DNA of 64,000 nt from Macrosoma leucophasiata (GCA_036365455.1 JAWQUS010000026.1:15146001-15210000); one strand, 5' to 3'; shown: positions 8,866 to 18,880, counted from the first letter of the stretch. Made by a program: numbers and translations. Notes: generated from the letters alone by a model not told the origin.

Positions 8866-9596
8866 AATTTCAGATGTTGGCTGTATTACTTGAAACTGTA
8901 TGCTTGTTTACCATTCCATAACATAAAGAAAACGTTTCGAATTTCTAAACACTAATATATATTTACTCCATAATACGATAAAACAATACCAACAGCGAAA
9001 AATAAAATCCACTTTTTATTTTGAAATCGGTGTTTTTGCATACGAAACACGCTCAGCAATTTAAATCCCATTAAACGGAAAAGCAACATACAAAAGGTTT
9101 TGAAATATAGATGTGTATCAATTAATTGAAACTAAATGTACCTACATTTTCTGACATGCCCATTTTTACTTATTTATTTATTAGCGTTTTCACAATAGTA
9201 CAGTACATTCATAAGAGTATATTGAGATCTTAAATATAAAATTGTGACACCCCGTTGGGGCATTGCTATTTGTACAAAGAAGACAAAGAGTGCTTTTCTA
9301 TAACATAATTATATATAGATACTTTACAAATTATATTAGTATGTTTTCATTTTACAGAAATTTGAACTTAAATTACATTATAACTACCTGTAGTTGTTTG
9401 CATATTTATTAACATTTATATATAAGTGTTTCTATGATCATATTAATATTGACTCTCCTACTAAATTTATTATATCACATTGCATAAAGTTAAAACAAAA
9501 TTATTATTAAAAACTTATTCATAATATTTTAGTGAACGTTCAAATTTAACACGATTTTTAATTAAATAATCACACCTAGCTGTACATATAATTGTA
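8866..9596. other. AT-rich, no gene recognised
   Basis: Strongly AT-rich. CACCCCGTTGGGGCATTGC near 9247-9266 after a T/A-rich start at 9165 looks like an antisense LINE 3' end, but I cannot confirm it. Confidence 0.35.
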
Positions 9597-9666
9597 ACTA
9601 GCTGTGCCCGCAACTTTGCGTGGAAAAGTGCCTTTGGGACTTTAGGCAGCGTTTTTGGATATATTA

Positions 9667-10219
9667 GGTTGGGGAAAAAGTTTCTTCGCATTTTTTAAGA
9701 TAATTCAAAACATTTTTTAATATAGATTATTTAAATTTAACTAAAGTATGTATGTACCATTTTGTTCGATAACCTTTTGCCATCTTGTAGGTAGGGACAT
9801 GATCCCATTGCTATAAAAATTTTGGGACTTTTTATCCGCAATAGGGCGACCAGAGCGAAGTGCATCTTTGACATCAAAATTTCCCGATTGAAAACACTTA
9901 AACCAAATTTGTGCTACTCTCACAGACACTGCACTAGGTCCATAAACATCGCAATTTTTTTTCGCGGCTTGCGTTCCATTTTTACCTTTTTTGTAGTAAA
10001 ATTTTAAAATGTATCGAATTGCTTCATTAGATTCACTCATCTTGACAGTACGAAAAACAAATGAAAATCACATATTTGCCTAATTTGAATTTGGAATTAT
10101 GTTCTTTAAAATTTTAACTTTCAATGATACCAAAACCAGCCAGATACAAATACTACAGCCAAAGAGATTTTATTACAAGTTCATACATACTATAATGCGA
10201 AAAGACTTTTTCCCCAACC
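9667..10219 (-). mobile_element. Mariner, internally deleted (553 bp)
   Basis: Both ends read GGTTGGGGAAAAAG inward and are flanked by TA, the mariner target duplication. An intact relative would be about 1.3 kb, so the interior is deleted. Comparison with the Helitron at 15025 shows it inserted into a Helitron. Confidence 0.9.
9741..10040 (-). pseudogene. Mariner transposase remnant: N-terminus joined in frame to C-terminus
   Basis: The ATG at 10040 opens a 99-codon frame. Residues 1 to about 70 match the mariner transposase N-terminus, with a helix-turn-helix ending at the linker RSGRPI, as in the copy at 23024. From residue about 71 it continues with KSQNFYSNGIMSLPTRWQKV, which I take from memory of the family to be the normal C-terminal end. 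The second helix-turn-helix and the whole D,D34D catalytic domain are missing. It cannot catalyse transposition. Binding to mariner ends is conceivable but unproven, since the family usually needs both helix-turn-helix units. The frame survived the deletion, possibly by chance. Confidence 0.85.
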
Positions 10220-10555
10220 TATTATATTTTGGTTAATTATGGATCATAAACACTTTTGGGTAGCTAAAAAAACTATTTTGCAGTAATGCTTCTCTGTACA
10301 GGATATTAGACGTATGGCCATCGGGAATAAAACCACACAGGCTGCTAGGATTGCTGCATCCTATGCTGAACCGTATTTTCGAAAAGGCTATTTTAAACTT
10401 CTATGTATAATATATTTTTATAGAAAATTATTGTAAACTTTTGTAAAGTTTCAGTCAATTTGTAAAGATAAAAGATAGATCTATGCATAATATAAGCACT
10501 CCGTAAGAGCCGGCAGAAGAGAAAAATTGAATATTAACGTTGTGCACTTTTGCCC

Positions 10556-10981
10556 ACTAATGCCACCAACATCACCACCACCATCATCACCACCACCACC
10601 ACCACTGTCATCACTACCACCTCCATCACTGCCACTACAACAATTGCCACCAACGCCATCAACACCATCACCAAACACCTACGCCATCAATGCCACCACT
10701 GATAAAACGCCACTAAAACCACCACCACCACAACCAATGCCACCAATGCCTCCAAAACTACCAACAACACCACCAACATCACCAACGCCACTAATGCCTT
10801 CATCGCCAGTAAAACCACCGCCAGCACCATTAACGCCACCAACACCACCACCAGAGTCACTAACAACACCCATGCCACCAATGACACAAACGCCACCATC
10901 ACCACCACTACCAGCACCACCAGTGCCACCAACACCACTAACGCCACCACCACCACCACCACCACCATCACCATCATCATA
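10556..10981. repeat. (CCA)n-type simple repeat, about 425 bp
   Basis: Almost entirely CCA/ACC/CAC triplets with scattered ATC, ATG, AAC and GCC interruptions. It opens long frames on both strands (Pro/Thr-rich one way, Gly/Val-rich the other), as expected for a triplet repeat. The interruptions keep the period of three. I see no evidence that it is translated. Confidence 0.9.
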
Positions 10982-10984
10982 ATT

Positions 10985-11165
10985 ACACCCGAAAGACGTC
11001 CATCCTTATCCGCTGGACAAAGCCTTTCCCGAAGATGCTCCTAAAAGTGTTGTGCGTCATAAGGAAAGAATACGCCATAATTTCCACGCTTGGCATGCTG
11101 AATGGTGATCACAGCGGCGATTGTTTTATGGCGGGACGCTGCTATGCGGTATGCGTAGTGTCACT
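10985..11165 (-). mobile_element. RTE-type LINE 3' end, degraded
   Basis: CCGAAAGACGTCCATCC and CGCTGGACAAAGCCTTTCCC match, on the minus strand, the RTE 3' end seen intact at 30900-30965 (CAGCAGTGGACGTCTTTTGG). The following TTTCCACGCTTGGCATGCTG also occurs in the fragment at 55190. Confidence 0.55.
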
Positions 11166-11171
11166 AACAGA

Positions 11172-11600
11172 GAAAAAACCGGCCAAGTGCAAGTCGAACT
11201 CGTGCACGAAGGGTTACAAAAAATGGCATAAAAATTTCGTTTGTTGGAAGGTAATATACAACATAGGACCTAAAAATTCTGTAAAAATTTTAAGTGTCTA
11301 CTTGCTACCGTTATTGATATCGAGCAAAAAATATACGAAAAAAAAACACGTTTATTGTATGTCTCCTTGGACCCCTTAATATTTTTCATTTTCTTATTTT
11401 TAGTATTTAATTTTGTCGCTATAGCGGTAACAGAAATACATAATTCGTGAAAATTTTAGCTTTTTAGCTATCACTGTTTATGAGATACAGCCTAGTGACA
11501 GACGGATGGAAGGACAGAAGACAGGCAGACAGCGGAGTATAAGTAATAGGGTCCGTCTGAATCTATATTTTATCTTTTTTAGGGTTCCGTATCTAAAAGG
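11172..11600. repeat. Repeat S/K mosaic (CCGGCCAAGTGC ... GGGTTCCGTA)
   Basis: It starts AAAAAACCGGCCAAGTGCAA, the start of a well-known Lepidopteran dispersed repeat. It continues to a K-type segment with CTATCACTGTTTATGAGATACAG read antisense and ends near AGGGTTCCGTAT. Related copies are at 16575, 27625, 31740 and 35515. Confidence 0.6.
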
Positions 11601-11650
11601 TAAAAACCTTTTACATACGAAACCATAAAAAAGATAAAAGATAGATTCAG
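11557..11650. repeat. Large fold-back palindrome, 44-bp arms
   Basis: Arms 11557-11600 and 11607-11650 are inverted copies with 4 mismatches and a 6-nt spacer. The left arm begins CTGAATCTATATTTTATC and ends GGGTTCCGTATCTAAAAGG. It lies where repeat K meets the Helitron at 11660. Confidence 0.9.
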
Positions 11651-11659
11651 AATAGTTCA

Positions 11660-12080
11660 CAAATATTGGATATATTTTTTTTAATTGTCTTAATTTTTTT
11701 ATTTCTCAACCGATTGACATGAAACAAACCGTAAACGTTAAGTGAAACTTACCACAATATATTAGTAAAAACTGAAAATCGGATAAGCCATTTTTGAAAT
11801 AAGCGTGCACAAACACACAGACAGACATACATTTTTTCGGGATAAAAAGTACCCAGTGTTGTGCGCCAAACATTAAAGTATAATTATACCAAGTTTCATC
11901 GTAATCGGACCGGTAGTTTTTCTGTGATGCTTGAACAAACAGACACACAGACAAAAAATTTTCTAATAACATATTTGTGTTTGGTATTGATCTTGTAACA
12001 TCCCCTGGTATTTATTTTTTCAATATTCTTAATGTACAAAATTTACACTGCTACAGTTTTATTATAAGTATAGATTATTA
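11660..12080 (-). mobile_element. Helitron-like element J, copy 1
   Basis: Read on the minus strand it begins near TCTATACTTATAATAAAACT and runs through CCAGGGGATGTTA, ATTTTTTGTCTGTGTG and a region containing GCGCACAACACTGGGTACTT. The same order appears at 35046-35470 and 41340-41660. A TCTATACT start is typical of Lepidopteran Helitrons. Open frames inside reflect (TGTC)n-like sequence. Confidence 0.65.
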
Positions 12081-12170
12081 ATTTTGTTATGATAGACTTT
12101 TTACAAAGTAAATAATATCATGAGTAGAATTTCAATGTCAGAGTACGAGGGCGTACGCAATATCTTTTTT

Positions 12171-12440
12171 AATGGTGGTAGAGCTCTAGTGACGGAGCTC
12201 GCGGGCGTTAGCACCACCGCATTACCTGATATACTTCCCGCTAAATGGTAGTGTTCAGCACTATCGTGTTCCGGACAGGCGGTAATGTAATTCCCGGCAC
12301 AGAAGCATAACACCTTAGCCCTCAGGAGTGGTAACGTATCTGTATTTTGACCACGTCTTAGTGTGGGTGTCTATAGGCTGCAGTGATCAGTTAATGTCAA
12401 TGTGAACTGCATGCTTGTTTGCCATTTTAATTACATGAAA
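12171..12440 (+). mobile_element. Family A element, near full length
   Basis: Runs from GGTGGTAGAGCTCTAGTGAC to TTGCCATTTTAATTACATGA. It lacks part of the middle (GTACGGCCCTG region shortened). Confidence 0.85.
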
Positions 12441-12449
12441 AATCCTATC

Positions 12450-12620
12450 ATCTTACTACTAAAATAAATGTGAAAGTATGGATGTTTGTTTCTCTGTTTG
12501 TTTGTTTCTTGCAATCACGCTTTAAGATCATCGATTTACAAGACGTTATAACATCAAAAAAGATTACCTGACCTATTCAGACCTGCGCCTTGTTCGTTGC
12601 CGACGTGAGTAGCGAAATTT
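12450..12620 (+). mobile_element. Helitron-like 5' end and MITE-like segment
   Basis: TACTAAAATAAATGTGAAAG followed by GGATGTTTGTTTCTCTG matches the opening of Lep1-type Helitrons. It meets CCTATTCAGACCTGCGCCTT at 12578, the terminal motif of the MITE at 25070. Confidence 0.5.
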
Positions 12621-12908
12621 TACAAAATCGAAAACATCGTACTGTTATATTATACCTACGTTTATTATTTCATTCACAAGTCACTTTATAGTGTTTTTTT
12701 TTTCGTTAATCCTGTGTTAAAAATTTGTTTCTGACTATGAGTAATATTACCTCTGAAATATTGCCTTCATCTTTGAAATCACTTTGTATAGGTATTCCCT
12801 TGGCAACCACCATCCACTCGGATAAAGCGATCCTTACAATCCGGTCGTATAAAATATCTAACTGTAATATTTTACCTTTAATATTGGGTCCACAAGCCAC
12901 CAGCAATA

Positions 12909-12951
12909 TTCTCTAATAAAACCACAAAAATTTTGTGGTTTTATTAGAGAA
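12909..12951. repeat. Perfect fold-back palindrome, 21-bp arms
   Basis: Arms 12909-12929 and 12931-12951 are perfect inverted copies around a single base. The left arm starts TTCTCTAATAAAACC. It does not resemble a terminator or a TIR pair because there is no interior. Confidence 0.95.
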
Positions 12952-13531
12952 ATTAAATAGATACCACAATACACGAACACTGTTTCACAAATGAGTTGAA
13001 TAGCTAAATCAGGTGGGTTATTCTATGAAACGAAACTCACTACATTGCGAGAATGAGTCACATTTTCACTACCAAACGGTGCATTCGATTCAATATTAAT
13101 TTCGGGAAAAAGTTGTACTTTTCACAGCTTAGAGCTGGTTTAACTGTAATTAAGGGCCTAGACCATGGAAATTACAGAGTAGGTGATTTTATGATAGTGC
13201 TGATGAGTGATGTGTAGATAAATCATTGTCTTCAAACTGCATGAACTTTCTTACTAAACGGCAGGTGTGTTATATAGCCGGCTTTTTGCAAACAGTTCGT
13301 CAGGTTTGGTTTCAGGTCTATGATATTTAGGCTTTGGCGGAGGTTTTTTGCCACTACACCCGTTGTAGAAATGACTATTGGTACAATAAGTACCCTATTC
13401 TGCTTATTATTATTTTATTATTACATATTAAAAAAAATATAGTGCTAAGCACCATCGAGTTCAGGTTTTATGTCCCCGTATTTGCTGAGGTAAAACAACA
13501 TAGGTCTTATGATTGGCAACGCAAGTGCATG

Positions 13532-13584
13532 TAGACCTTTTTTTTGTGCAGATATTTAGATATCTGCACAAAAAAAAAGGTCTA
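13532..13584. repeat. Fold-back palindrome, about 24-bp arms
   Basis: TAGACC, T8, GTGCAGATAT then a 3-nt spacer, then the inverted copy with A9. The only difference is one base in the homopolymer. Its core GTGCAGATAT resembles the 8024 palindrome. Confidence 0.9.
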
Positions 13585-13654
13585 TGCCAAAGTGATCATT
13601 TATTATACATAGCATGGGTGCGATTTTAACATCAACATTTTATCCTTAAATACT

Positions 13655-13785
13655 TCCCCCCTTATTCATGAACGTATTTTAACTAAAGTGTTGCTAATCT
13701 CTCCTGTGTCTTTTTCTACACTGCACATTTGACAATTCAACTGTTAAAGACAAAGTATTCTATAGCTAAAACGTATTGAATGACA
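13655..13785 (-). mobile_element. MITE family R, copy 2
   Basis: CCCCCTTATTCATGAACGTA and the following GTGTTGCTAATCTCTCCT match the reverse of the right half of 43-187. The distal terminus is degraded. Confidence 0.6.
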
Positions 13786-13840
13786 ACGCTAACTCTTCGT
13801 GCAAAAAATAGAACAACCCTCTTATCACGTAAACATTTAC

Positions 13841-13950
13841 TGGTGGTAGAGCTCCAGTGACGTAGCTTGCGGGCGTAAGCAGTACATTAGGTAATGCGGT
13901 GGGCATTACCTAATATACTTGCCGCTAAATGGTAGTGTTCAGCACTATCG
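13841..13950 (+). mobile_element. Family A 5' fragment with an internal inverted duplication
   Basis: It starts CTGGTGGTAGAGCTCCAGTG and stops after GTTCAGCACTATCGG. Where other copies read GGCGTAGGCACCACCGCATT, this one reads GGCGTAAGCAGTACATTAGG and TAATGCGGTGG before resuming GCATTACCTAATATACTTG. Confidence 0.85.
13886..13914. repeat. 12-bp-arm palindrome inside family A
   Basis: ATTAGGTAATGC, a 5-nt spacer, then GCATTACCTAAT. The left arm is foreign to the family consensus and is the inverse of the right arm, so it is a local inverted duplication. Confidence 0.9.
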
Positions 13951-14138
13951 GACAAGCTATGTAGTCTGAGTAGCGTCTGTGTCTGACATATAAATAATTA
14001 TAATCAAGAAGCATAAAAAACGCACTAAAAAAATAAAACGTCTTTACCCTCTCTGTCTGTGCGATGCCTCTATAATCTCTTACATTTAGTAAGAAATTTA
14101 AAATAGTTGTTTAATTACTTCTTTCCGTTGTCTACCTT

Positions 14139-14600
14139 AGTTCACCTAGGTGTTCTAAGGGAAATATATTTCTCCCGTGGTCCACCTGTATCAGTGTTTG
14201 CGTAGAATGCTTAAATTCTTGGATGTTTAGGGAATCATCAAATGATTAATGAGTTGATTGTAATGTACAAAGTAAAACGATAAATATTTTTGCTATAGAA
14301 ACAGATGGGTTAGGTTGTGTTAGAACGGTGACCACGCAACAAAACTTGAATGTAAAAATTGTAAAACCAGAGAGGAATTGAAGTTGCATGTTTTTTTTTA
14401 ACTGTGTCAACTATTTTTTTGTTCGCAAATGAAAGTTGTTAGGTGGACCATGGGCAATACATTCCGCTGAACAATCTAGCAGGTGGACCACCGGAAGTAC
14501 AAATCATCTCTGGTACACCTAACTCACAAGAGGTGTATCATGGCCAGAAAATTTTACCCCTGGTTCACCCAAGTGGAATAAGCAGGTGTACTACGGGCAA
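14139..14600. repeat. Spaced direct and inverted AGGTGNACCA motifs
   Basis: Forward motifs AGGTGGACCA or AGGTGTAYYA begin at 14441, 14481, 14531 and 14584. Inverted TGGTNCACC motifs begin at 14179, 14511 and 14561. Forward spacing is 40, 50 and 53 bp. Each is often followed by CGGGCAAT-like sequence. It resembles a degraded satellite of alternating units; no gene is seen. Confidence 0.6.
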
Positions 14601-14649
14601 TGACCGAAAAAATATATGTGCGTTTCAAACAACATTTATTTTGATTTGA

Positions 14650-15024
14650 CATTATTGAGTTGTATTAAACCGCAACCAGTACATCGTCATCAAATGACAT
14701 TACCACAAACAGTTAACTTCGACTGTTCATTAATAGCTTTGCATCTGACATTCAAGACATGAACTGTCTCTATTGAAACTAATATATAATTTCCAGTTAA
14801 TTGCACCAAGTCGTATACTGCATTTGATACAGATATCGATAGCTGGTCATTTCCAGTAAACTAAGCAGACAGTTGTTTCATTTGAAACAGCATAACGATA
14901 TTGTACCCTGCTCGTACTGTGGTTACAGACAACTAGTAGATCACCTGTGAGCTTATGGTCGCGAGTATTCTAACAAAATACGAAATTTGATTTTGTTTGC
15001 AATATTATTAGCAAATATTTTACG
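14650..15024. other. No gene recognised
   Basis: AT-rich unique-looking sequence without an open frame or repeat match inside the window. Confidence 0.4.
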
Positions 15025-15189
15025 ACTAGCTGTGCCCACGACTTCTTTGGCGTGAAATAGTGACTTTGGGCAGCACTTTTGGTTAATTTTGGGTCATAAG
15101 CACCGCCATTTTGGGGAGCTGAAAAATCTGCTTTACAATAATTGCTTCTCTGTACACGATATTAGACGTATGACCATCAGAGATGAAAG
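15025..15189 (-). mobile_element. Helitron (Lep1-like) 3' part
   Basis: CTAGCTGTGCCCACGACTTC, then TTTTGGTTAATTTTGGGTCA, then ATATTAGACGTATGACCATC. It is the mariner-free relative of 9597-10390. Confidence 0.7.
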
Positions 15190-15305
15190 CCTGTCATCTG
15201 CATTTTGACCTCTGGTCTTTATGTGGGTGTCTATAAGGTTGCAGTAATCACTTAACATCAATGTGAACTGCATGCTTTTGCCATCTTCATTACATAAAGA
15301 ACAAA
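15190..15305 (+). mobile_element. Family A element, 3' half
   Basis: From TCATCTGCATTTTGACCTCT to CTTCATTACATAAAGAA. The junction with the Helitron is abrupt, indicating a 5'-truncated insertion. Confidence 0.75.
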
Positions 15306-15448
15306 GAAATAAATATTGAAGCTTCACCGTTAACGTGATCAATGAATGAACTTAACAAGTGAAGTTCGATCAGAATTTTGAGATACCACACTACCTTACA
15401 TGTTCACTGTGAACCATCAGCAAAACTAACAATCGTTAAAGATTTTAA

Positions 15449-15712
15449 CTGGTGGTAGAGCTCCAGTGACGTAGCTCGCGGGCGTTGGCACCACCGCATT
15501 ACCTTATATACTTGCCGCTAAATGGTAGTGTTCAGCACTATCGTGTTCCGGTCAGGTGGATATGTACGGCCCATAATACCTTATGCCTCAGAAGCGGTAA
15601 CGCAACTACATTTTGACCTCTGGTCTTTCTGTGGGTGTCTATAGTCTGCAGTCATCGCTTAACATCAATGTGAACTGAATGCTTGATCGCCACTTTCATG
15701 ACCGAAAAAAAA
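15449..15712 (+). mobile_element. Family A element, near full length
   Basis: All landmarks are present, with a short deletion after GTACGGCCC and an A-rich end at 15704. Confidence 0.85.
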
Positions 15713-16200
15713 GATGCGGTATACTAATACTAACATAAAACATAATATTAATTTCTAAGTATCTTGCATAACAACTGTGGCTTAAAACGACTGTAACAAA
15801 GATTATAAGTATTCCAAAACAGAATAAAGTTTTCCGACACGAAAATTCCTTCAACGATAACTTTTAATGACCCTTAATAATGCTTCTTTGGAAGCGAGCT
15901 ATTGAGTAATGTTGGAAACTAACCGCTAAATAAATAATGTTATCAATTTTAAATTGTTTCGGTAACAATTAATAACAGATTTTATAAATTTAGATTTACG
16001 CTGCCTGTAAGCGGCCTAGCACAGATTTTGTTTCAAAGAAAACAACATAACTTTACGAATGTATTCCACAAAAGGGTAGGCAAAGAGGTAAATGTATATT
16101 TAGCATACAAACAAACACCAACGGTTTGCCAGCTACGTTTAGGGACCATGTTGTGGTGAGGGAATAGTTTTGCACCAATTGCTTTAATTATCATTATAAT
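15713..16200. other. No gene recognised
   Basis: AT-rich. GGGTAGGCAAAGAGGTAAATG near 16074 with AACAAACACCAACGGTTTGCC near 16110 is a badly decayed SINE-B (minus) remnant. Confidence 0.4.
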
Positions 16201-16230
16201 AGTACTATAAACTATACATAAGGGCAGGCA

Positions 16231-16275
16231 TCACTCACCCACTCACCCACTCACCCACTCACCCACTCACAGACT
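16231..16275. repeat. (ACTCACCC)n microsatellite
   Basis: About five perfect 8-bp units, then a degraded continuation to ACTCACTTACTC. Confidence 0.95.
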
Positions 16276-16325
16276 CACTTACTCAGACCAGCTGTTGAAT
16301 GGACAACGATGATTCTGTTATTTGG

Positions 16326-16572
16326 TCTGATGGTAAAGCTCCAGTGAGCGCAGCTCCAGGGCGTAGGCACCGCCGCATTACCTAATTTATCTGCCGCCAA
16401 ATGGTAGTGTTCAGCACTATCGTGTTCCGGTTACATTAGATATAACTAAGGTCTCAGTGGTGGCAACGCATCTGCATTTTGACCTTTGGTCTTTGTGTGG
16501 GTGTCTATAGGCTGCAGTCATCACTCAACATCAATGTGAACTGCATGATTGTTTGCCACAATCATTTCATAA
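16326..16572 (+). mobile_element. Family A2 element
   Basis: It shows the A2 features GCCGCCAAATGGTAGTG and GGTCTCAGTGGTGGCAACGC, with a deletion in the middle. The 3' tail is normal. Confidence 0.75.
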
Positions 16573-16574
16573 AA

Positions 16575-17180
16575 AACCGGTCAAGTGCATATCGAGCCAC
16601 GCGTAGTGTAGGGTTCCGTAGTTGTTAGGTTTGAATTATGTAATGAAAAAAATAGATAAATATTTTCTATGGAGTTGTTTAAAATTTTCGAGTAACATAT
16701 AATTGATCGACTATTACTCGCCAACTTGAAAAGCCAACTTAAGTGTGATAGTTTTCCTTTTAATTTCGTTATATGTAGCTACTATTGCCGCAACGTTTTA
16801 ATTTCTAAGAACAATCGTTTGACACTTGACTCTAATAAAAATTGAACTTTACAGCTTAATTACAGTTAGCAGTTAGCTGAATCGAAAAATGATATAGGCA
16901 CATCCTTAACATGTTTAATAGACCTATTCAACGATATCCCACACTACATTGAAAACGAAAAATAAAAATATTATCCGCGCGTTACATGTAGGGGAGGTAA
17001 TTTTTTTTACCTTTAATATTTTTTTATTCTAATACTTTGTTGGCGTGATTAAGATGTATACTTGTGCCAAATTTCAGGTCTCTAGTATCAATAGTTTTTG
17101 CGCTAAACCGCGGACGGCAAGACAGACGGACATGGCGAAACTATAAGGGTTCCTTGTTCACTACGGAACTCTAAAAACCA
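16575..17180 (+). repeat. Dispersed repeat S, near full length
   Basis: It starts AAACCGGTCAAGTGCATATC followed by GTGTAGGGTTCCGTAG and ends AGGGTTCCTTGTTCACTACG. An inverted copy is at 27625-28270. Both are non-coding. The motif is widespread in Lepidoptera; the class is unsettled to me. Confidence 0.7.
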
Positions 17181-17374
17181 GTATTGGTGTCCAATATTTT
17201 TTTCCGGCGTAACGCGACGCGTTGCCACTCTACCGTTTTTAATTGGAGTTCCGCTCATTATGCCCGAGGGCTGTACTTAGTTCATTACATTTTTTTTACA
17301 CCATCGCAGTCTCAAGGTCTCATGTAACTAAAAATGTTTTTGAAAATGGATATGCAAATTAAGTTGAAATTTAA

Positions 17375-17745
17375 AATTCAAATCATTTATTTCAAATTGG
17401 TCTACAAGGACACTTTTGTATTGTCGGGTTATAAGCTACCTAGAGAGAATGACTTATAATAATAATCCAATAGGTATTAATAAATACCAATTTAATAATA
17501 ACATTTAACCGATACGTGAATCATCAAATTTTTCAATTCCTTCATAGAAGCAAATGAAAAATCTGTTCGTCATAATCATAGTCATTCACTTAGCAGAGTT
17601 CCAAGTGCAGGCACTACTGAGAAGAACTCCGCTACCCAACAAACTCAGCGTGTTGCTCTTTTGTCAAAACCTTAGATTTAATACAAATATTATTAAATAA
17701 AATAAAGATAATGTGAACGTCCATGGCATATAAATATTTGCATAT
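17375..17745 (-). repeat. Dispersed repeat N, copy 2
   Basis: It shares TTTTTCAATTCCTTC, TTCACTTAGCAGAGTTCCAA and GAAGAACTCCGCTACCCAAC with 6448-6960 in the same orientation. Confidence 0.65.
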
Positions 17746-18415
17746 AAACACATACGCAAATACCCATCAACAGCTTAATATCGTGGTAGAAAATAACACC
17801 CGCAAATCACAAGTAAACAAATTGATTTTTTTTATTTACACCTTTTTCGGGTTCCGTACCTCACTTGCTGCGGCAACCGTTATATTCTTGGATCTCGCTA
17901 AAGAATTAGTGCGTTATTAGATATGCTGCAAAACTAATTTTTATGCATATTAAGACAGCATAATTATCTTGTTGAACGCACTAATTTTGCAGCGGAAGAA
18001 GAATTCCTAGAATATAAATTTTTAGTAACATCATATCGTATCTAATGTAAATTTAATATTTGATTTTGTAGTCTCAACTCTCGGTCTCATATATCAGTCG
18101 CTTGATAATGATATCAAGCTGTAACAAACTGATTTTATACCACAATGATATCAATACCACAATAATTATAAACTAACTTTGATCATATTTGCTTGTGGGT
18201 GAAATTCAAGTGATTTGAATATTGAAATTTGATCATGAAACTTTTGTAAACAACTAAATGTCTTCGGTGAACATTTTGCTTTTGTAAGCATCAAGATATG
18301 ATTTCATATAAAAGATGCTGGACACAGAACAGACGTAAGATACGGACCCGTCGCAGTCAAACTCAAACTCAAAAAAATATTTTATAACTTAGAAAGAATT
18401 GAATTGATTTTAATT
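17746..18415. other. No gene recognised
   Basis: AT-rich. A TAGTGCGTTATTAGATATGC / GAACGCACTAATTTTGCAGC pair near 17910-17990 forms a weak imperfect inverted repeat. No other structure. Confidence 0.4.
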
Positions 18416-18565
18416 TGGGCCGCGCGCGGCTCACTCAGTCGTTGTCCGCGCGCGTCTGACGCGGGCCACGGAAGCGGTGCCATACATTTTCATACTGTAT
18501 CTATTGTCGCAAGCGGCCAACGACTTCCGTAGACGCGCGCGGCCGCGATCGATCGCGTTGCACGG
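18416..18565. mobile_element. CpG-rich MITE-like element
   Basis: An isolated GC-rich island in AT-rich DNA: GGGCCGCGCGCGGCTC at the left and GACGCGCGCGGCCGCG at the right form an imperfect inverted pair. AAGCGGTGCCATACATTTTC and its relatives are typical of GC-rich Lepidopteran MITEs. Target duplication unresolved. Confidence 0.5.
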
Positions 18566-18689
18566 AATTGTAGCTTAAGAATAGCATCCGAGTACATGTT
18601 TATACAAAATCAGGATAAACAGAGTTCCTGTTTTATTTTTTGAAGTCAGTCATTCAGCTCATTCTTGCTCATGAAAATTAAGTTTATTC

Positions 18690-18880
18690 TTTACATCAAT
18701 ACTGCTAAAACCGTGACGTTTTGACGTGTAACGGTTGATTGGCGGATAATATACGCGAACAAACCTCGGCGCTGGCTGCTTCCCAAATGGTTGCTAAAGT
18801 ATCATACATAGTTCCGCCAACGTTACGTATGACCTCTTGTGTGGTAGATTTAAGAAAATGACGTAGTAAATTGGATTCCA
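18690..18880 (-). repeat. Block M, copy 1 of 4
   Basis: The core GTTGATTGGCGGATAATATA through GTTGCTAAAGTATC and CAACGTTACGTATGACCTC recurs at three more places, all in this orientation. On the minus strand an open frame (18705-18977) spans it, containing MYDTLATIWEAAS. No known protein family is recognised. Differences from copy 4 are mostly amino-acid-changing, which argues against a selected coding exon. Confidence 0.75.

Larger units (their letters stand above)
9597..10390 (-). mobile_element. Helitron (Lep1-like) 3' part, interrupted by mariner
   Basis: It starts CTAGCTGTGCCCGCAACTTT, the reverse of a Helitron 3' end (hairpin then CTAG). After the mariner at 9667-10219 it resumes with TTTTGGTTAATTATGGATCA and continues to GATATTAGACGTATGGCCAT. 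The copy at 15025-15189 shows the same order without the mariner. Confidence 0.7.
12621..13654. other. No gene recognised; two palindromes
   Basis: Open frames of 60-66 codons occur on both strands (for example 12725-12916) without motifs. The notable content is the two fold-back palindromes listed separately. Confidence 0.4.

Noticed and set aside
10527..10982. Proline-rich 151-residue protein
   Set aside because: It is the translation of a (CCA)n-type repeat. The opposite strand is equally open, and no start context or neighbouring exon supports it.
11035..11379. A 114-residue cysteine-containing protein
   Set aside because: It runs from an RTE 3' remnant across the start of repeat S; the frame joins unrelated repeats.
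12909..12951. Rho-independent-type terminator or microRNA precursor
   Set aside because: The genome is eukaryotic, so bacterial terminators do not apply. The hairpin is perfectly paired with a one-base loop, unlike a pre-miRNA.
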